The notes beneath the pieces were generated by a model, which saw nothing but the letters and a program-made list of their open reading frames with translations, searched no databases and was not told the DNA's origin. Made by a program: the position numbers and the translations under genes. This document shows positions 49,105-61,250 of a stretch of DNA of 64,000 nt, one piece after another. This DNA comes from Lucifuga dentata (taxonomy: Eukaryota; Chordata; Actinopteri; Ophidiiformes; Bythitidae), in assembly GCA_014773175.1 (NCBI GenBank), contig VXCM01000802.1, forward strand, positions 121,989-185,988, written 5' to 3'. How positions within the stretch are numbered: the first letter of the stretch is position 1; each line of letters starts with the position of its first letter.

Positions 49105-49240
49105 AAAAAATCATGTTAATGACACGGCACCACATTAAATAAGTGCAGTGATAATTAAGCTCATCGATAAATTTACCTTAATAACATGACATGTTAAGTC
49201 TGGTGCTGTGTTTTATGAAATTCCCATATGGCATATGAGT
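49105..49240 (-). mobile_element. Family B-like short MITE (both ends, interior deleted)
   Basis: Reverse-complemented, it begins TTTCATAAAACACAGCACCA and GACTTAACATGTCATG. It ends AGCTTAATTATCACTGCACT followed by TAATGTGGTGCCGTGTCATT. The two ends form an imperfect inverted repeat (CACAGCACCAGA against CACGGCACCACA). Only about 130 bp remain, so this is a strongly internally deleted family member. A matching right-end fragment follows at 49505-49580. Confidence 0.7.
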
Positions 49241-49322
49241 GTGAACTGCAGTTTGTTTTGATGTATTTATCAGTAAAAGCACAGAGCTGCAGTGATTAAT
49301 ACTGTATACCAAGATTTGATTA

Positions 49323-49325
<3 letters not shown>

Positions 49326-49354
<29 letters not shown>
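49326..49354. repeat. (AAT)n microsatellite
   Basis: About ten AAT units. Confidence 0.92.
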
Positions 49355-49355
<1 letters not shown>

Positions 49356-49504
49356 TAATGGATGTATTCCTGGATTGATGCACTGTTTGTCATTCACTTC
49401 AGACCAGTACTTGAGCTGTTGCATAGACAATCAGCTATTAATTGATACTGAAGGGTTTCCTGATTGGTGAAACATTGGCATAATTTGGTTGGTGTTAGCA
49501 TGTT

Positions 49505-49580
49505 GGTGTTAGCACAACGGCATCACACTAAATAAGTGCTGTGATAATTTAAGCTCATCAATAAAGCTTATCAGCACATT
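49505..49580 (-). mobile_element. Family B end fragment
   Basis: The sequence CGGCATCACACTAAATAAGT and GCTGTGATAATTTAAGCTCA repeats the end of the short element at 49105 in the same orientation, about 390 bp further along. Confidence 0.65.
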
Positions 49581-50199
49581 GTTGTCCCATTGACACCTTG
49601 CTCCAGGGGTGTTCCAGGCAAACACCTCGGTTTAACTTCATGAAAACACAATTGTCCACACTGGGTGAAGATGAGGTTACAGCCTGGACCTTGTGTATTG
49701 AGCTGCATACAGATTGAGGGGCTGGATTGTCTGAACGATGCCCTTCAAGAGACATCGTTCAGAGAATTCAGTCCCTGAATTCACCACTGTGGGTTTAGCC
49801 TGCACCTCCTTCACAGATGAAATATTCAAGCCTCATAGAAACCAGTGCAAATGATGAATTGGAACAGTTATCTTCAGCTTATAAAGTTAAGTCACAAATT
49901 TACTAGAAGAAAATTGCTGTCAAATATTATGAATTATGACATTAAATGCAAGATGTGATGGACAACTGACAAACAGTGAACCATGTTGATGATAAGTACA
50001 TTCATGTAAATTATGTTTTTTTTTTTTTTTTTNTTTTTTTTTTTTCTTTTTACATCCAATATGAGATATATGTTGTTACACTTGTCGTGATGTAAATGAT
50101 TATTGTTTGAAGTACTGAGAGTAATGGATGAAAAGCTGAGAAGTGAATTACACTGCAGGCCTGTTTTTTTCTTCAGTGAAAACCACTGAAATCTGTTTT

Positions 50200-50900
50200 A
50201 ACTGATTGACTTTAACGTGAACAAAGCTGCTGTTCTCTGCTAACAAACTTTTTACAGTCACCACGGGGGCTGAGGGAATGAGTGTCACTTTAAATCCTCT
50301 CATGTCACAGCACTTATAAAACCCTATTCCACCATAAGTGCTACAGCCTACACCCTGTAGGGCTACAGACCCAAATTTGACAAATAATGCAATTCAGGAC
50401 TTCCCCGGAGCTGTGCCATTCTGCTGAGTCAGGGTGTTTCAAAAATGAGAGACAAGCCAATTCAGTAGTGTCGCTAGCTGGTTCATCTTGATGAACCACA
50501 GTACTGTTGTGCACATGGGAGTTAGCAAAATGACTGAACATCAGTTCAACTGCAACAAAGGGAGGAGGGCTTATGTGAGGAAGAGAAAACAGAGCAGCTC
50601 TCTGGCTGTGGGACTTTGTGGAATGCCCATAAGCTGGAATCTCAAGATCTGACTGGGAATGCTGCATACTCCCCGGAGGCCAGAAGGGATTTAAGGTTCT
50701 CTGGTGAAGGAAGGGAGAGTAGACCTCCCACGTCCAGGTCTTCATCCTCTAGTGATGTCTCAGAGTGACCTGGGAATTAGGGATGGTGAGGATCCTCATC
50801 ATCAACAACCTGCTACCTTCAAATGCCACACCCAGAGGAAATTCCAGCAATGTCTTAAAAGCCTGTCTGAAACAGAGCTCATACCTCCCTAGAATCTCAG
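50200..50900. other. GC-richer unrecognised stretch
   Basis: There is no obvious repeat identity. A minus-strand frame of 134 codons (50341-50745) and shorter plus-strand frames occur, but composition and lack of splice context do not favour a gene. It could be an old retroposed fragment. Confidence 0.25.
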
Positions 50901-52030
50901 TCTCTCTTTTTATTGTTGAAAATACTTCTGTTAAAACAGGATGTTGAAAATTTAAGTCTTTCCCAAAAGCATTGTTTACTACTGCTGCAAATCACAAAGT
51001 TTTGCATTGTTATTGCTTCTCCCTTCCAAATCTTATCATTAAATTAGTAATTTCTAAATTCTGGAAAGCACAGTTGTCTTGAGTGGACATTTATTAGGGT
51101 GTGTTTTCTCTGATGTCATTGCTACTTTTCTGAAAATCATCCTCAGGCTAAGAACCAACCTACACAAGTCTCAGGACTGTGATTTACAACAGACTTACAA
51201 TTGCAGTTGCAGTTTTTTGTCTGACCTTGCCTGTCGTTGTCTGACAATGGATAATTGTGTTTTCACTTGGGGGNGGGTCATTTATTGCATTGCTTTAATC
51301 ATAATCCTCATAATCCATCAACTCTTTGGAAATAATTCAATGCTTATTAATTTAAAATTATATCTTAATATGCCTTTAATTAGGTAACATTATTCTGTTG
51401 TAGTCTGTCTGGAATTTAGACAGTGCTTCTTTGCATTCAGTATGCATGTCTAAATATGAGTCATGCTTTAAGATATGGAGGAAGTGAACAGAAGTCTGTT
51501 ACAGCAATTAGACAAGACAAAAACCATGGTTCCTGCAGGCTCCGTGCAGTAAACACATAGATTGGAAATCTGAACAGATATTTGCCTGCTAGAAATACTC
51601 CATGTCTCACTGGGAGTGGTGATAGATTTGTAGGGTACAAAGAAAAGTATGTTTTTCATTTTTTATCCACCACAATAACAAGGATGAGACAGAGAGACCT
51701 CATCTAGCAGATGAGTTTTCAGGTAGGGCAAATATATGGATGCACTAAATCACCAGGCTGATGCCCCCTTTTTGATCTAATGCAATCCAACACAATAACC
51801 CTGCAATAAGTCCTACCTTCCTGCAGCCTACAATACTCACTTTTTGTCACCGGGGTGTCAGAGAGGAATTGACTGAACTCTTCTTTCAGGCTGTATTGAT
51901 TATTGGTAGTGCTATATTGTTTTGCATTATATTGAGATGAGTTTATTTTATTCTGTCACTTAATTTATGGTAAATGGAGGTGGACTAAACATTACAAAAA
52001 ATACAGCATAGTTCAGTACAGGATTCAGCT

Positions 52031-52598
52031 TTAAAGGACCATACTGGTTAGTTTGCATGTTTGAGCCCAATTTATACAACCCGCACACATGCTATATTAC
52101 TGACAACCAATTTCCAAACATAAACCTGTATTTTATTTTCCTGTTATTTTTCCAAATGTTTTAATCTTTCAATATCAAATGGTTAGGTGGGACACCCACC
52201 GTAAAATTAAATGTTTTGCCTTCTACCACTTATGCAGGATTGTAGAAGGTACGGTCTTTTGAATTTCTCTGTAAAAACCATCTTCTCTTTGGACTATATT
52301 TTCTGGCACATACATTGTCTTCTGAGCAGCTCCATGTTGAATCATTTAAATAAAGTTACTTCGACAAAAATCCTAATATACATAGTGTTTGCTGTGATGG
52401 TCACTTCTCTCAAACATGTTTCAAGTCTCTACAGGTTGATTTTAATAGCGTACTGGAATTAACTGAAATCAATCGCAATCTAGAAGGTAGAAAAAAATTC
52501 AAAAATTTACTGCTCAAATAATATATTTGGGGAAATTGGTTGTCAGTAACATAATATGTATGCGAGTAGTGTAATACACTCACCTGTATTTTCCTGTA
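52031..52598 (+). mobile_element. Family A MITE, copy 9
   Basis: This forward copy starts TTAAAGGACCATACTGGTTA and continues with GCATGTTTGAGCCCAATTTA. It ends with a degenerate terminus (CTCACCTGTATTTTCCTGTAA). The interior is close to copy 3. Confidence 0.88.
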
Positions 52599-53195
52599 AA
52601 AAAAAATAAAATAAAAAATAGAGGTGAATCACACCTCTCTGAAATAAATTCAAAGGTATATAAATATATAAATCTGTATATGTTCACTTTGCAAATTATT
52701 GCTGGACATTTGTAGTAGATTACATGAAATTGTATGGTTGGTACAGATGTGTATCATGTCACTCTCAGGCTCATGGACAAGACAGATTACAAACTATAAG
52801 GAGACATGCTTAGCAAAATGTTGCTCTAAAGCAAGAGGTTAAAAAATCCACAGGAGATGCTTAACACATCTGAGTGTGTGTGTGTGTTTGTGTGCATGCA
52901 TGCGTGCATGTATGCTTGTGCTTCCAAGATAGGCAGAATAAATAAGGAAATCAGAGACTGACATACCTTGTAGACCCTACAAGGTAGGACCCCACGAGTG
53001 AAGTTTAAACAATTCTATATTCAAGTGATACACTGTAAATAAAAGCTGAATAATTTCACTGTTAGACACTCACTGAGCTTTTTTGCACAGAGTCCAAATG
53101 TCCACAATGACAGTATTGAGCATAACATTTATACTAACCTACAGGTATATACAGGCTATAAATCCAGGCTGTAAAAAGAAAATTGCTGTTTTTGT

Positions 53196-53221
53196 CTATT
53201 CTATTCTATTCTATTCTATTT
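53196..53221. repeat. (TATTC)n microsatellite
   Basis: Five TATTC units, at the start of the family D copy at 53221. Confidence 0.88.
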
Positions 53222-53690
53222 ATTTGCAATTTGTGATATTTTAAAGGTGGGATATTATGCTTTTTGTTACCCCTCCCCCACCCCTTTTTTGTTTTTTTTT
53301 TTTTTNTTGTTTTTTTTTTTTTAGTGTAATATTGTAGGAAGTAAGTTTTGAACATTATCAAAGTGGCAAAATAGGCTCATTTGATGATATCCTGACCTGC
53401 TCTGTTTTTGATAGGTTTTTACCTCCGTAACATGTTTACATCAGGTGACACATGTATTTACATGCCTCCACATATGGTTAGCTCAGGCCTGATGCAGCTG
53501 TTCAATCAGAACACAGCAGCAGGCTTTTTAGTTTTCTTTTTTTTTTTTTTTTTTTTTTNGATGTTACTGAAAAAAAAATCTGTATTCACTCAGTGTGTGG
53601 GGCGCTGCTGCAGTATGGGACTTCAGACTTCAGACAGATGTAAAGGTTTCAAAACAGACCCCTATGAAAATAACATGTAAATCTGTATAA
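53221..53690. repeat. Family D repeat, copy 2
   Basis: It starts TATTTGCAATTTGTGATATT and GGGATATTATGCTTTTTG, then AAAGTGGCAAAA, AACATGTTTACATCAGG, CTCAGGCCTGATGC and CAATCAGAACACAGCA. It parallels copy 1 without the nested element. Two assembly Ns (53306 and 53559) fall in its poly-T stretches. Confidence 0.5.
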
Positions 53691-54485
53691 TATGTTCACT
53701 TTTTGAACTTGTTATAAAACAACAAAATACAGACAAACTTTTCATTCATAGCTCAGTTTGTGTAACAATACTGCCTCATGCACACTGTGTTTACCATGTA
53801 GAGGTATTTTCAGAGAACAATGAGTGAAAACTAAAAGATACAGCAACCTCACGGCCCGATTAAATTGATGACCAAGAGAAGATCCTGCGATGACGGGCTG
53901 CAGCATTCTGATAGAGGCTGTCAGGTCAGAAGGACAAGCCTGATTTAAACTTAGAAACAACAGCCACGCCTTTACTTCTGCCTCAAGCAATTGTCTGAGG
54001 ATCAAACCTATTTGTCCAGATGGACAGAGTCACAAAGGTCAAAGAATAAAGTAGCTTAGTGCAATGTTAGAACATGCAAACGCCACCAAAATTGGTCTGT
54101 TAATAATCATTGTGTTTGGTGGAATTCTATCAGAACATACAGGAGGACAGATGAAATGTGTGAAGTTACATGAAAGAGGCAAAGGCTCTCTGCTACGTCT
54201 GTTCTCATTCCATATCAAATTTGCAGTTACATTCATTAACATATAAAGTATAAAATTAAACTCCAAACTGCCTCTATATTCCTTTTTTGTGGTTTATGCT
54301 GCACTACTTTACGCTACATTAAAAAGTAAATTATCCATCATGGTTAAAATGCTGTGTGTCTCAAAAGGATTGAAATGAGCAAAGTTTAATAGAGGTCTTC
54401 ACCCCTTGCTAATAAGAAAGAATGTGGACATTTAGCATTTGTAGCTGAAGACGAACAGGGAAACCTTGGAAAATACATGGGGTTA

Positions 54486-56072
54486 AGTCATAAAACACAG
54501 CGCCACATTTAACATTTTGATAAGGGCAAATAGCAACCATGCAACCACGTTCCCTCATTCACAAACATCAATTAATGTCCACGTTTAGTGTTTGCATTGA
54601 AAGAGGTGTTATTTCCTTATTTACAAGTTGGGGGGGAGATTCATACAACACACCTTCATACAAAAAATAAGACTTGTTCCATCTGGTGCTAAATTTCATA
54701 CAATTGGAGCAATGTTTTAAACTGTATTTGCATCACATGTTAGTGATCAATAAATCTGAAATATGAGCCTTATTGCCAGTTTCTTTTTTAAATGGTGAGT
54801 TTTGATCTGATCTTACACACATTCTAGTGGTGCTGCTTGTCTTCCTAAAGCGTCAACCTCTGCACGCTGTGTCTGTCTCTCTCTCACAAACACTCCCCAC
54901 CCCCAACATACACAACTCAGGATCTTGTCTCTAGTATTGGGATCTCATCTTTCTTATCTTTTTGTCAATCACTTACAATGTGGAGCTCTAAAATAGAGAT
55001 TTTAGGATTCCTTTGCTGATTTAACATGTCAATTTTGCTTTGACACAGATGAAGCAGTACAAAGCGTGGTTCTTAATATGTAGTAGCTCATTAACATGCC
55101 AGTCTGAAACCCATTACAGCTGGTTTATGCTTAACGCGGATGCAAGGTGGACATAAATGCGGATGGCTCTGAAAATGACCATCTGCGTGTCCTGGCATTC
55201 ATGTTTCTCCCGCATTCATGACGACCTCACGCTGCAACGGTGACACTGCAGGTTAACTGCCCCAAAACACAAAGACAAATCTAGCGAAAAAGAAGTAGTT
55301 TCTGGTTCAGTCACTCACAACAAAACATGAAGGCAAAGACAAGAGAGTTGCTGTTGATAGATGAAGAGGAGGAATTGCTGTTACTTGCATTGGCTCCAAG
55401 ACGAAAAAGGCGCAGGAGGAGATGGTCGGTAAGACTGTTAAATACAACAAGGAGGCTCGCTTTCCTTTATACCTCTTTATATCCCTTCACTTAGCTAGTC
55501 ATTGTTGAAGGTACGTTTACGTCACGCAAACGGCGTCCACTTTGTTTCAAAAATCATGTGGTGCACGACCATATGATCAATCCTCCAAAGTGGCCTCTGC
55601 GAAGGGCCATTATGGCCGCAATTATGTCATATTTTCCACTTGTCGATCGTGTGATTGCATACCACTTGGTTTTTGAAACTCTGAGGAGTTGCATTTTCAA
55701 CATCAAAAGGTTTGGGGGAAGTATATAATGAGAAAAGAAGCACGAGAGGGACAGGATAGTATCTCCACTGGTTTTGTTTTTATATTTGTGGTTATTCAAC
55801 TGTTGTTAAGAGTGGCTTTTTCCTACTGTTGAAGTGTGCAGTCATCATGTATGGTCATCATGAAAATGCATGAATACCAAAACAAGCAGACAATCTGTTT
55901 CAGAGGTGACCATGTCCAAATCTGCCTCCTGTCTGCATTAAGTATAAACCAGACCTTACAACAACACACTGGGACAATTATATGGGACAATATAATGGGA
56001 CAATTATATGCTGAATAATATAAGGAAAGCTTTATGAATGAGCTTCAGTTATCATGGCGCTAATTAAGCCTG
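54486..56072 (+). mobile_element. Family B MITE split by a nested insertion
   Basis: The left part (54486 to about 55113) starts GTCATAAAACACAGCGCCAC and runs to AGTAGCTCATTAACATGCCA. The right part (about 55959-56072) includes CTTTATGAATGAGCTTCAGT and TATCATGGCGC. Together they match the uninterrupted copy at 18160. Between them is an 839-bp Harbinger-like element with a TTA duplication. The right part also holds three near-repeats of GGGACAATTATAT near 55970-56010. Confidence 0.82.
55117..55955 (+). mobile_element. PIF/Harbinger-like element nested in family B
   Basis: The element begins CAGCTGGTTTATGCTTAACG. Its right end, read in reverse complement, begins GGTCTGGTTTATACTTAATG, giving terminal inverted repeats of about 25 bp. 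It is flanked by TTA on both sides (55114-55116 and 55956-55958), the target-site duplication typical of PIF/Harbinger elements. An ATG at about 55327 opens a short frame rich in glutamate, leucine and then arginine (APRRKRRRRRW). This resembles the N-terminal region of fish Harbinger transposases but soon hits stops. It is probably a non-autonomous derivative. The nesting shows it is younger than the family B copy. Confidence 0.72.
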
Positions 56073-56818
56073 ATGTTGTTAGTTATCATGTTTTTTTTAT
56101 GAATTACCCCTCATAAATTTTTCCTTAGCAAGCCTTTGTTTATACTTATATATAGCCTTTATAAGACGGTGACATAATTTCCTTGTAACAGCTACTAAGA
56201 GGTGGATGCTAATAGCTGAATATGGAGGGAGAGCTTCTTAAAGTCAAACAGAGGAAAATTAGCCTTTTGTAAATTAATTCACTTTAAGCATACAGAACAG
56301 GAAAGATAAATATGTCAGCATTCGACTAATCACTGTAACAGTCTTGTTTAAAATAAAATCATTTGAAGACAAGCTTGTAATTCAAATATATTATCACACA
56401 ACTGTACTACTACTTATATTGTGTAAATGACACACCCACACAAAAAATAATGCAAATTAAAAGGGCACAAACATTCTCCCTAAATAACTATACGCAAACT
56501 GGGACTCATGGAACCAATTCTGAGAGTAAACAAAAATTCAACATTAAGGTTTTTATTTATGTGAACCCTTTAAATTCTTATCTCCTTAGGTTTGGAAATG
56601 CTTGTATTTCTACAGAGGATATTTTGAAGTCATTTAGTAAAGAAAAAAACTGAAAGGCTCTTTTTCAGCAAGAAAGAATAATAAAATGCACTTTGAAACA
56701 CAAATCAAAAGGTTGCTTTCAGACTGGCAGTTTTTACAGCACATGGCACATTTCTTCTGGCCTTTGTATTGGCATAGCTCAGTTCCTGTTTATTGTGCTA
56801 TTTCAGTGAAACCGTCAA

Positions 56819-57130
56819 TCAAGCGCCATTTGCTGCCATGCTCCACGGTACCTGGCCCCTGAAGCTTTGCCATCTGTTAACATCGTTAATATGCTTGGAC
56901 TCTTTTGCAGCTTGACCCTGTTTCTGCATCGTCTCCACAAAAGCATCTCCCTGTGTTCCATCCTGCTGGCTCAGGATCTTTTTTAACTTGAATAAAGATG
57001 ATTTTAAAGTTCTCCAAAATTGCTTGTCCGAGGAATAAACTACCAATTGATTATGTTTGTTAAAGAAAGCCACTTCACCATTAGATATGGGAAAGACTGA
57101 AATGAGATCATCCTTCGTTTCTTAAATCTC
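56819..57130 (-). CDS. Unrecognised coding-looking open frame, possible exon or relic
   Basis: The minus strand is open for about 100 codons between a TAA and the terminal TGA. The product has a balanced, protein-like composition: FNKHNQLVVYSSDKQFWR, LKSSLFKLKKILSQQDG and VNRWQSFRGQVPWSMAA. Codon use is less AT-biased than neighbouring chance frames. A possible acceptor (tttaag) lies near its start and a possible donor (CCAG|gtaccg) near its end. No family was recognised. It may be an exon of an unknown gene, a processed fragment, or part of a transposon. Confidence 0.3.
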
Positions 57131-58783
57131 TTACAATGGGACAGCTTGTCAATGGATATTAATGGAATAAAAATAGTCAAATCTTTGCAGCCAATCCTGA
57201 TGAAAATGCATGTTAAGTGGCTATTTGCATAACACGGTGAGGTGAGGTATGAATGTCATGTGATATTTTTAACTGGGCATGAAACTGGATTATACAGACT
57301 CATTTCTAATTGGAAAGATTATGGTCATATGTATTTGGTGGATTAGATTTGACCGTATAAATCCCCATATCGTATATTATTACTTGCTGACAGATAATAT
57401 AATCCGAGGCATACGTCTAGCAGTGACCTTTAAGAGGAAATTAGACACCACAGGTTCAGATTTGGGCTCTTATGACAGGAAGTGAAGCTATGGAATTCAT
57501 TAAATTGGATTAGAAAAGATTGTTCCCAATTTAGCCACTCCAAAATTATTGAATACATCCTTACGACTCCATGATGACATAGTAATCAAAGGGCGATGAA
57601 ACAATAAAAAGAAAGAGCAATATATTGCAGATAACTTTTGGCAGAAATACTGCAAGAGGCTGACCATAAAACAAGTAGAATGGAGGAGAAAAGAGACAAC
57701 CAACGCAATCTTTGCAGGTTTTGGATGAAAATCAGCAAAGAGACAGCAGAAGTAGCATCCACACACAATCTGTACAGCTCCTGATAAATTTATTTTAGCT
57801 TCATTTTATGGAGTGACGTCTGACAAAGATTTCGGTGAGATCGAAATGTTACCATAATACATTTCTTGGGAGTTATCCAGACAGTTTATGGATCCTATTT
57901 CAGTTTTTTTTTCCTCCCTGCTTCCTGACCCAAAAAGTGCAAAGAGCTTAGATTCAAATCCAGTTGGCACTTTTTTATCACCCCCCACACTCTGTCTCCT
58001 GTACCTGTTATCTCTCTCTCTCTTGACCGTAAACCATAAAATAGACCAGAAATGCCATAAAAATTATCTTTAAAAGGGCACCTATCAAGAAATGCTAGAA
58101 CAGCCTGTGGCCATGAAACATGAGTGAGATATTTTTTTGAAAGTCTGCTTTTCTGATAAGTTTCACACTGTGAATTTCCTGTGAATGTCCACATCATTTG
58201 AATGGCCTTCCAGGGGAGAAATTCTATATCTTCTTTATCTACTGTATATGCCAGATATTTATATTTATATATAATTGCAGCTATGCAATGAAATGCAAAA
58301 GAAAGTCAAAAGTCAAAAAAGCCAAAAGAAAGTCAAACTTATAAGTATCAAATGTAGCATTACTAGAACAACTGCAGTTTGATAAATCTATGATTATGTT
58401 TTTCTGGTATGAAATAACTAGTTTTTACAGACAGCTTCATCATGGAATCCTGCTGAAGACCCCCAGACACCTAACTGTCCACCTTCACAGACACAATACA
58501 CATTCTACCCCCACTCTTCCAGGGTTTCATATGCACACACCCAAGAACTCCTCAAGATCTCCTGCTGTGATTCTTCCCCATTCAGTCGTAAAGCCTGCAG
58601 AACAGGTACTGTAAGACAATGAAACGAAACTTTAAATTCCTCTAACCTCCTGGACACCACGGTAATGAAAGTTATCACCTTAGAGGGACTTGGTAACACT
58701 TTGATCTTTAAAGCTCCCCTGCCATAAAGACAAGAACACAAATGGCCACTCAATTTGATCATCTCACAGACTCCACCAAAGTA

Positions 58784-58918
58784 GCTCCAGATTGTCTGCG
58801 AGCCAAGGACTTCACAGAATTAAAGAACTGATCTCACTACACCATCAAACNGCTCCAGATTGTCTGCGAGCCAAGGACTTCACAGAATTAAAGAACTGAT
58901 CTCACTACACCATCAAAC
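58784..58918. other. Exact 67-bp duplication around an N (assembly join)
   Basis: GCTCCAGATTGTCTGCGAGC through CACTACACCATCAAAC occurs at 58784-58850 and 58852-58918, with N at 58851. Confidence 0.93.
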
Positions 58919-58994
58919 ACACTCTAAATTTTAGAATCTATTCAGGGAACAAGAAGATATCTGAAAATATTTAGAGTCATGAAATAAATTTGCC

Positions 58995-58997
<3 letters not shown>

Positions 58998-59029
<32 letters not shown>
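58998..59029. repeat. (TC)n microsatellite
   Basis: About 16 TC units, shortly after the assembly join at 58851. Confidence 0.93.
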
Positions 59030-59030
<1 letters not shown>

Positions 59031-59499
59031 AGTGCCTTAAACTATGTTTAGATATTGAAATTCATTTTCATTTACTACATGCTTTTGTTGTATTTGTGGT
59101 TATTTAGTTAAAGGATTTAGTTTTATATGTGTTATATTTCTCTAATATACTTCTGAAATCACAACATCACACCGTCATTTTATGGTCCTTTAAGCTCACA
59201 CAAAATCTGTTTAACAATCTACAACAATCTAAGTTTTTGTTTTATCTTTGTAATGTTTAGAATACTTGCATTGATGTAGAAATAGATTTAGTTAAGTAAA
59301 GATCATCAGGTTTCATAATAGAGTGTTAGATGTTTAGATTTTGTGATAAATTCCTATTAGACAACAAAAGGGATGATTTATTTGTGTAACATGGTTTTGC
59401 TTGTGCCAGAATGTCATACTGTGAATTTACTATATGAAAATTCTATGTATCATGCTTTGACAATGGAAAATGAGTGGAATTTAGTATAAGTTATGTTTC

Positions 59500-60500
59500 T
59501 GTAATATCACAGAGATTAAGCTGCTTCGAGCTGTTTGCCTGCCTTCATGACATCATCGGGAAAAGCTCCTATGAGAACAAAGCATGGGCGTGTTCTTCAC
59601 AACGTGCGGAAGGGCTTTTCTATTTAAAACTCCACGCAGCCATTGTCCGATCTTTTACTCTCTTGCCTCTTTTCACTCCGGACCTCTTTCGCTCCAGGAC
59701 CTCTCCAGCCTCTCTTGGTCTTCCTCTCTACAGGCTGCGTGGCGGCTTCTCTTCTTTCCTCCTCTCCTTTCTTCACCATGCTGCTAAAACTCCGGCTAGC
59801 GATTCTTTATTTTAAAGTAATCTCAAGTAATTTTATTAGCTGCTCTAAGAAGTTTGTGCCTGAATAGTGATTTCATCCAAAGCTATTCAGTTTTAATTTA
59901 GCTCACTTTAGTGCTGCGCCATCAAGTGTCTCAGCTCTACTGATCACGTTGGGTAAACTCCAGCACTGCAACTTGATTCGACCCTAAGTCCAGCTCCCAG
60001 CTCCAGCTGCTCGTCAAGAGGTGCGCTGACTCGGCTCCAAAGGAAGACTCATTTGTCCGGACCCGTGGCCTGCCCGCTGTGGATCCAGACACCGTATCCA
60101 AAGGACTGCCTGCGCATACCACGTGGTGACTTCAGCCAAGACGTGACCCATGCTGGATGCATCCGAAGACTCGTGATCTGACCTTTCCACACCACTGGAG
60201 TGATCAGGCCCAACGTAAGATCTTGTCTTTGCCAATGTTAAAGTGATGCAGCCTAACTACGTTATTTTCCCATTTCTATATCTTTCTTGCTAACTATTTT
60301 CTATTTTTATAATTGCTGTACTAATAACTCCATAAAGTAAAGCTAGACTCAGTCAAAGTTAGAATAGGTTAGGATTTTATTTTGAAAATCCACCAGTTTT
60401 CCGTTGTCAAGCCTGGTTTTCATATCTCACATAATATCTATTTGTATATTATTCCATTTCTCATCTGTAAATAAATGTTAACCTGTGCAGTAGTACTTTG
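59500..60500 (+). other. GC-rich block with promoter-like and polyA-like signals; possible solo LTR
   Basis: This kilobase stands out from its AT-rich surroundings. It contains a TATA-like TTCTATTTAAAACTCC at about 59616, a pyrimidine-rich stretch after it (59650-59770), a GC-rich region with many CpGs (59940-60220), and AATAAA at about 60471 followed by a T/G-rich stretch. This order (TATA box, leader, polyA signal) is that of a long terminal repeat, perhaps with U3 beginning near 59100 and an end near 60651 (TTTCCACATAACA). No paired LTR, primer site or target duplication was found. A promoter of an unknown non-coding gene is an alternative. Confidence 0.35.
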
Positions 60501-61248
60501 TTTGCCTGTTTCAGTTTGGAGAAGAACTCACTGAATGAGTAAAGAATTAACCTTTTTCAGATTTGAGCCCGAATATTAATTTAAGATCTAAGACTGAATA
60601 TTAATTAAATAATCAAAATATTAAGTTTGAACGACTTAATTTTCCACATAACATGGATGGTGTTCAATTTAAATAAGATTAATATTTCATTACTGAAATT
60701 ACGATCTTAACATTGCAACTTTGCATACCATTGCTTTACCTTAATTAATTATCTGTAGCATACTACTGATACACTACACAAATATGAACTTATCATAGAA
60801 ATTTCCATTTACATCTACCTTCAGCTAGGAAACAATATAAAAGAATTAGTATATAGCAGTCTTGGATTTTTTAAATTTATTTATTTATTTTAGTTGTTAG
60901 TAGTTGAACCTCTGAGCAATTTGACATCTATTTTGTTAGTTTTTCATCTTTAGCAGCTCGGCATATGCTGGATCAAAGAAAAGATGATTTAATGGAGAAG
61001 ATGAAAGCATTCATGTGCTTTTTACATGCTCACAGCAGACAAATGTGAGGTTTTGAATAAAGGCGAGAGGCAGGTTTGGATAGCCTACATTCCGTATCAT
61101 GGGACTATATTAATGCTCTTCAGATTCATTATATGACCCTTATAGCTCTGCTTTTAGACAGTCTGTTGCAGTATTCAATCTGAAAAGGACAAAGAGGATT
61201 TAGTCTGTGCATACATGTGGATGGAATTTCCTGACCCTTCTGTCATCC

Positions 61249-61250
<2 letters not shown>

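Larger units (their letters stand above)
4494..53559. other. Fourteen single-N joins inside simple sequence
   Basis: Single N bases lie at 4494 (poly-C), 6962, 8101, 29153, 50033 and 53306 (poly-T), 12446, 22077 and 27109 (poly-A), 15178 (poly-C), 51274 (poly-G), 19143 and 53559 (end of poly-T) and 48924 (between (TC)n and (CA)n). In most, the same homopolymer continues on both sides. True repeat lengths at these points are unknown. Confidence 0.9.

Noticed and set aside
48741..49138. Frames with poly-SL and poly-HT runs
   Set aside because: They are translations of the (TC)n/(CA)n tracts and include an N.
50341..50745. Minus-strand frame of 134 codons
   Set aside because: No motif, no splice context and unusual residue order. 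The GC-richer stretch is reported, but a gene call is not supported.
59160..59185. Family A end (ATGGTCCTTTAA) at 59173
   Set aside because: Only 12 bases match and no further family sequence is present, so chance is likely.
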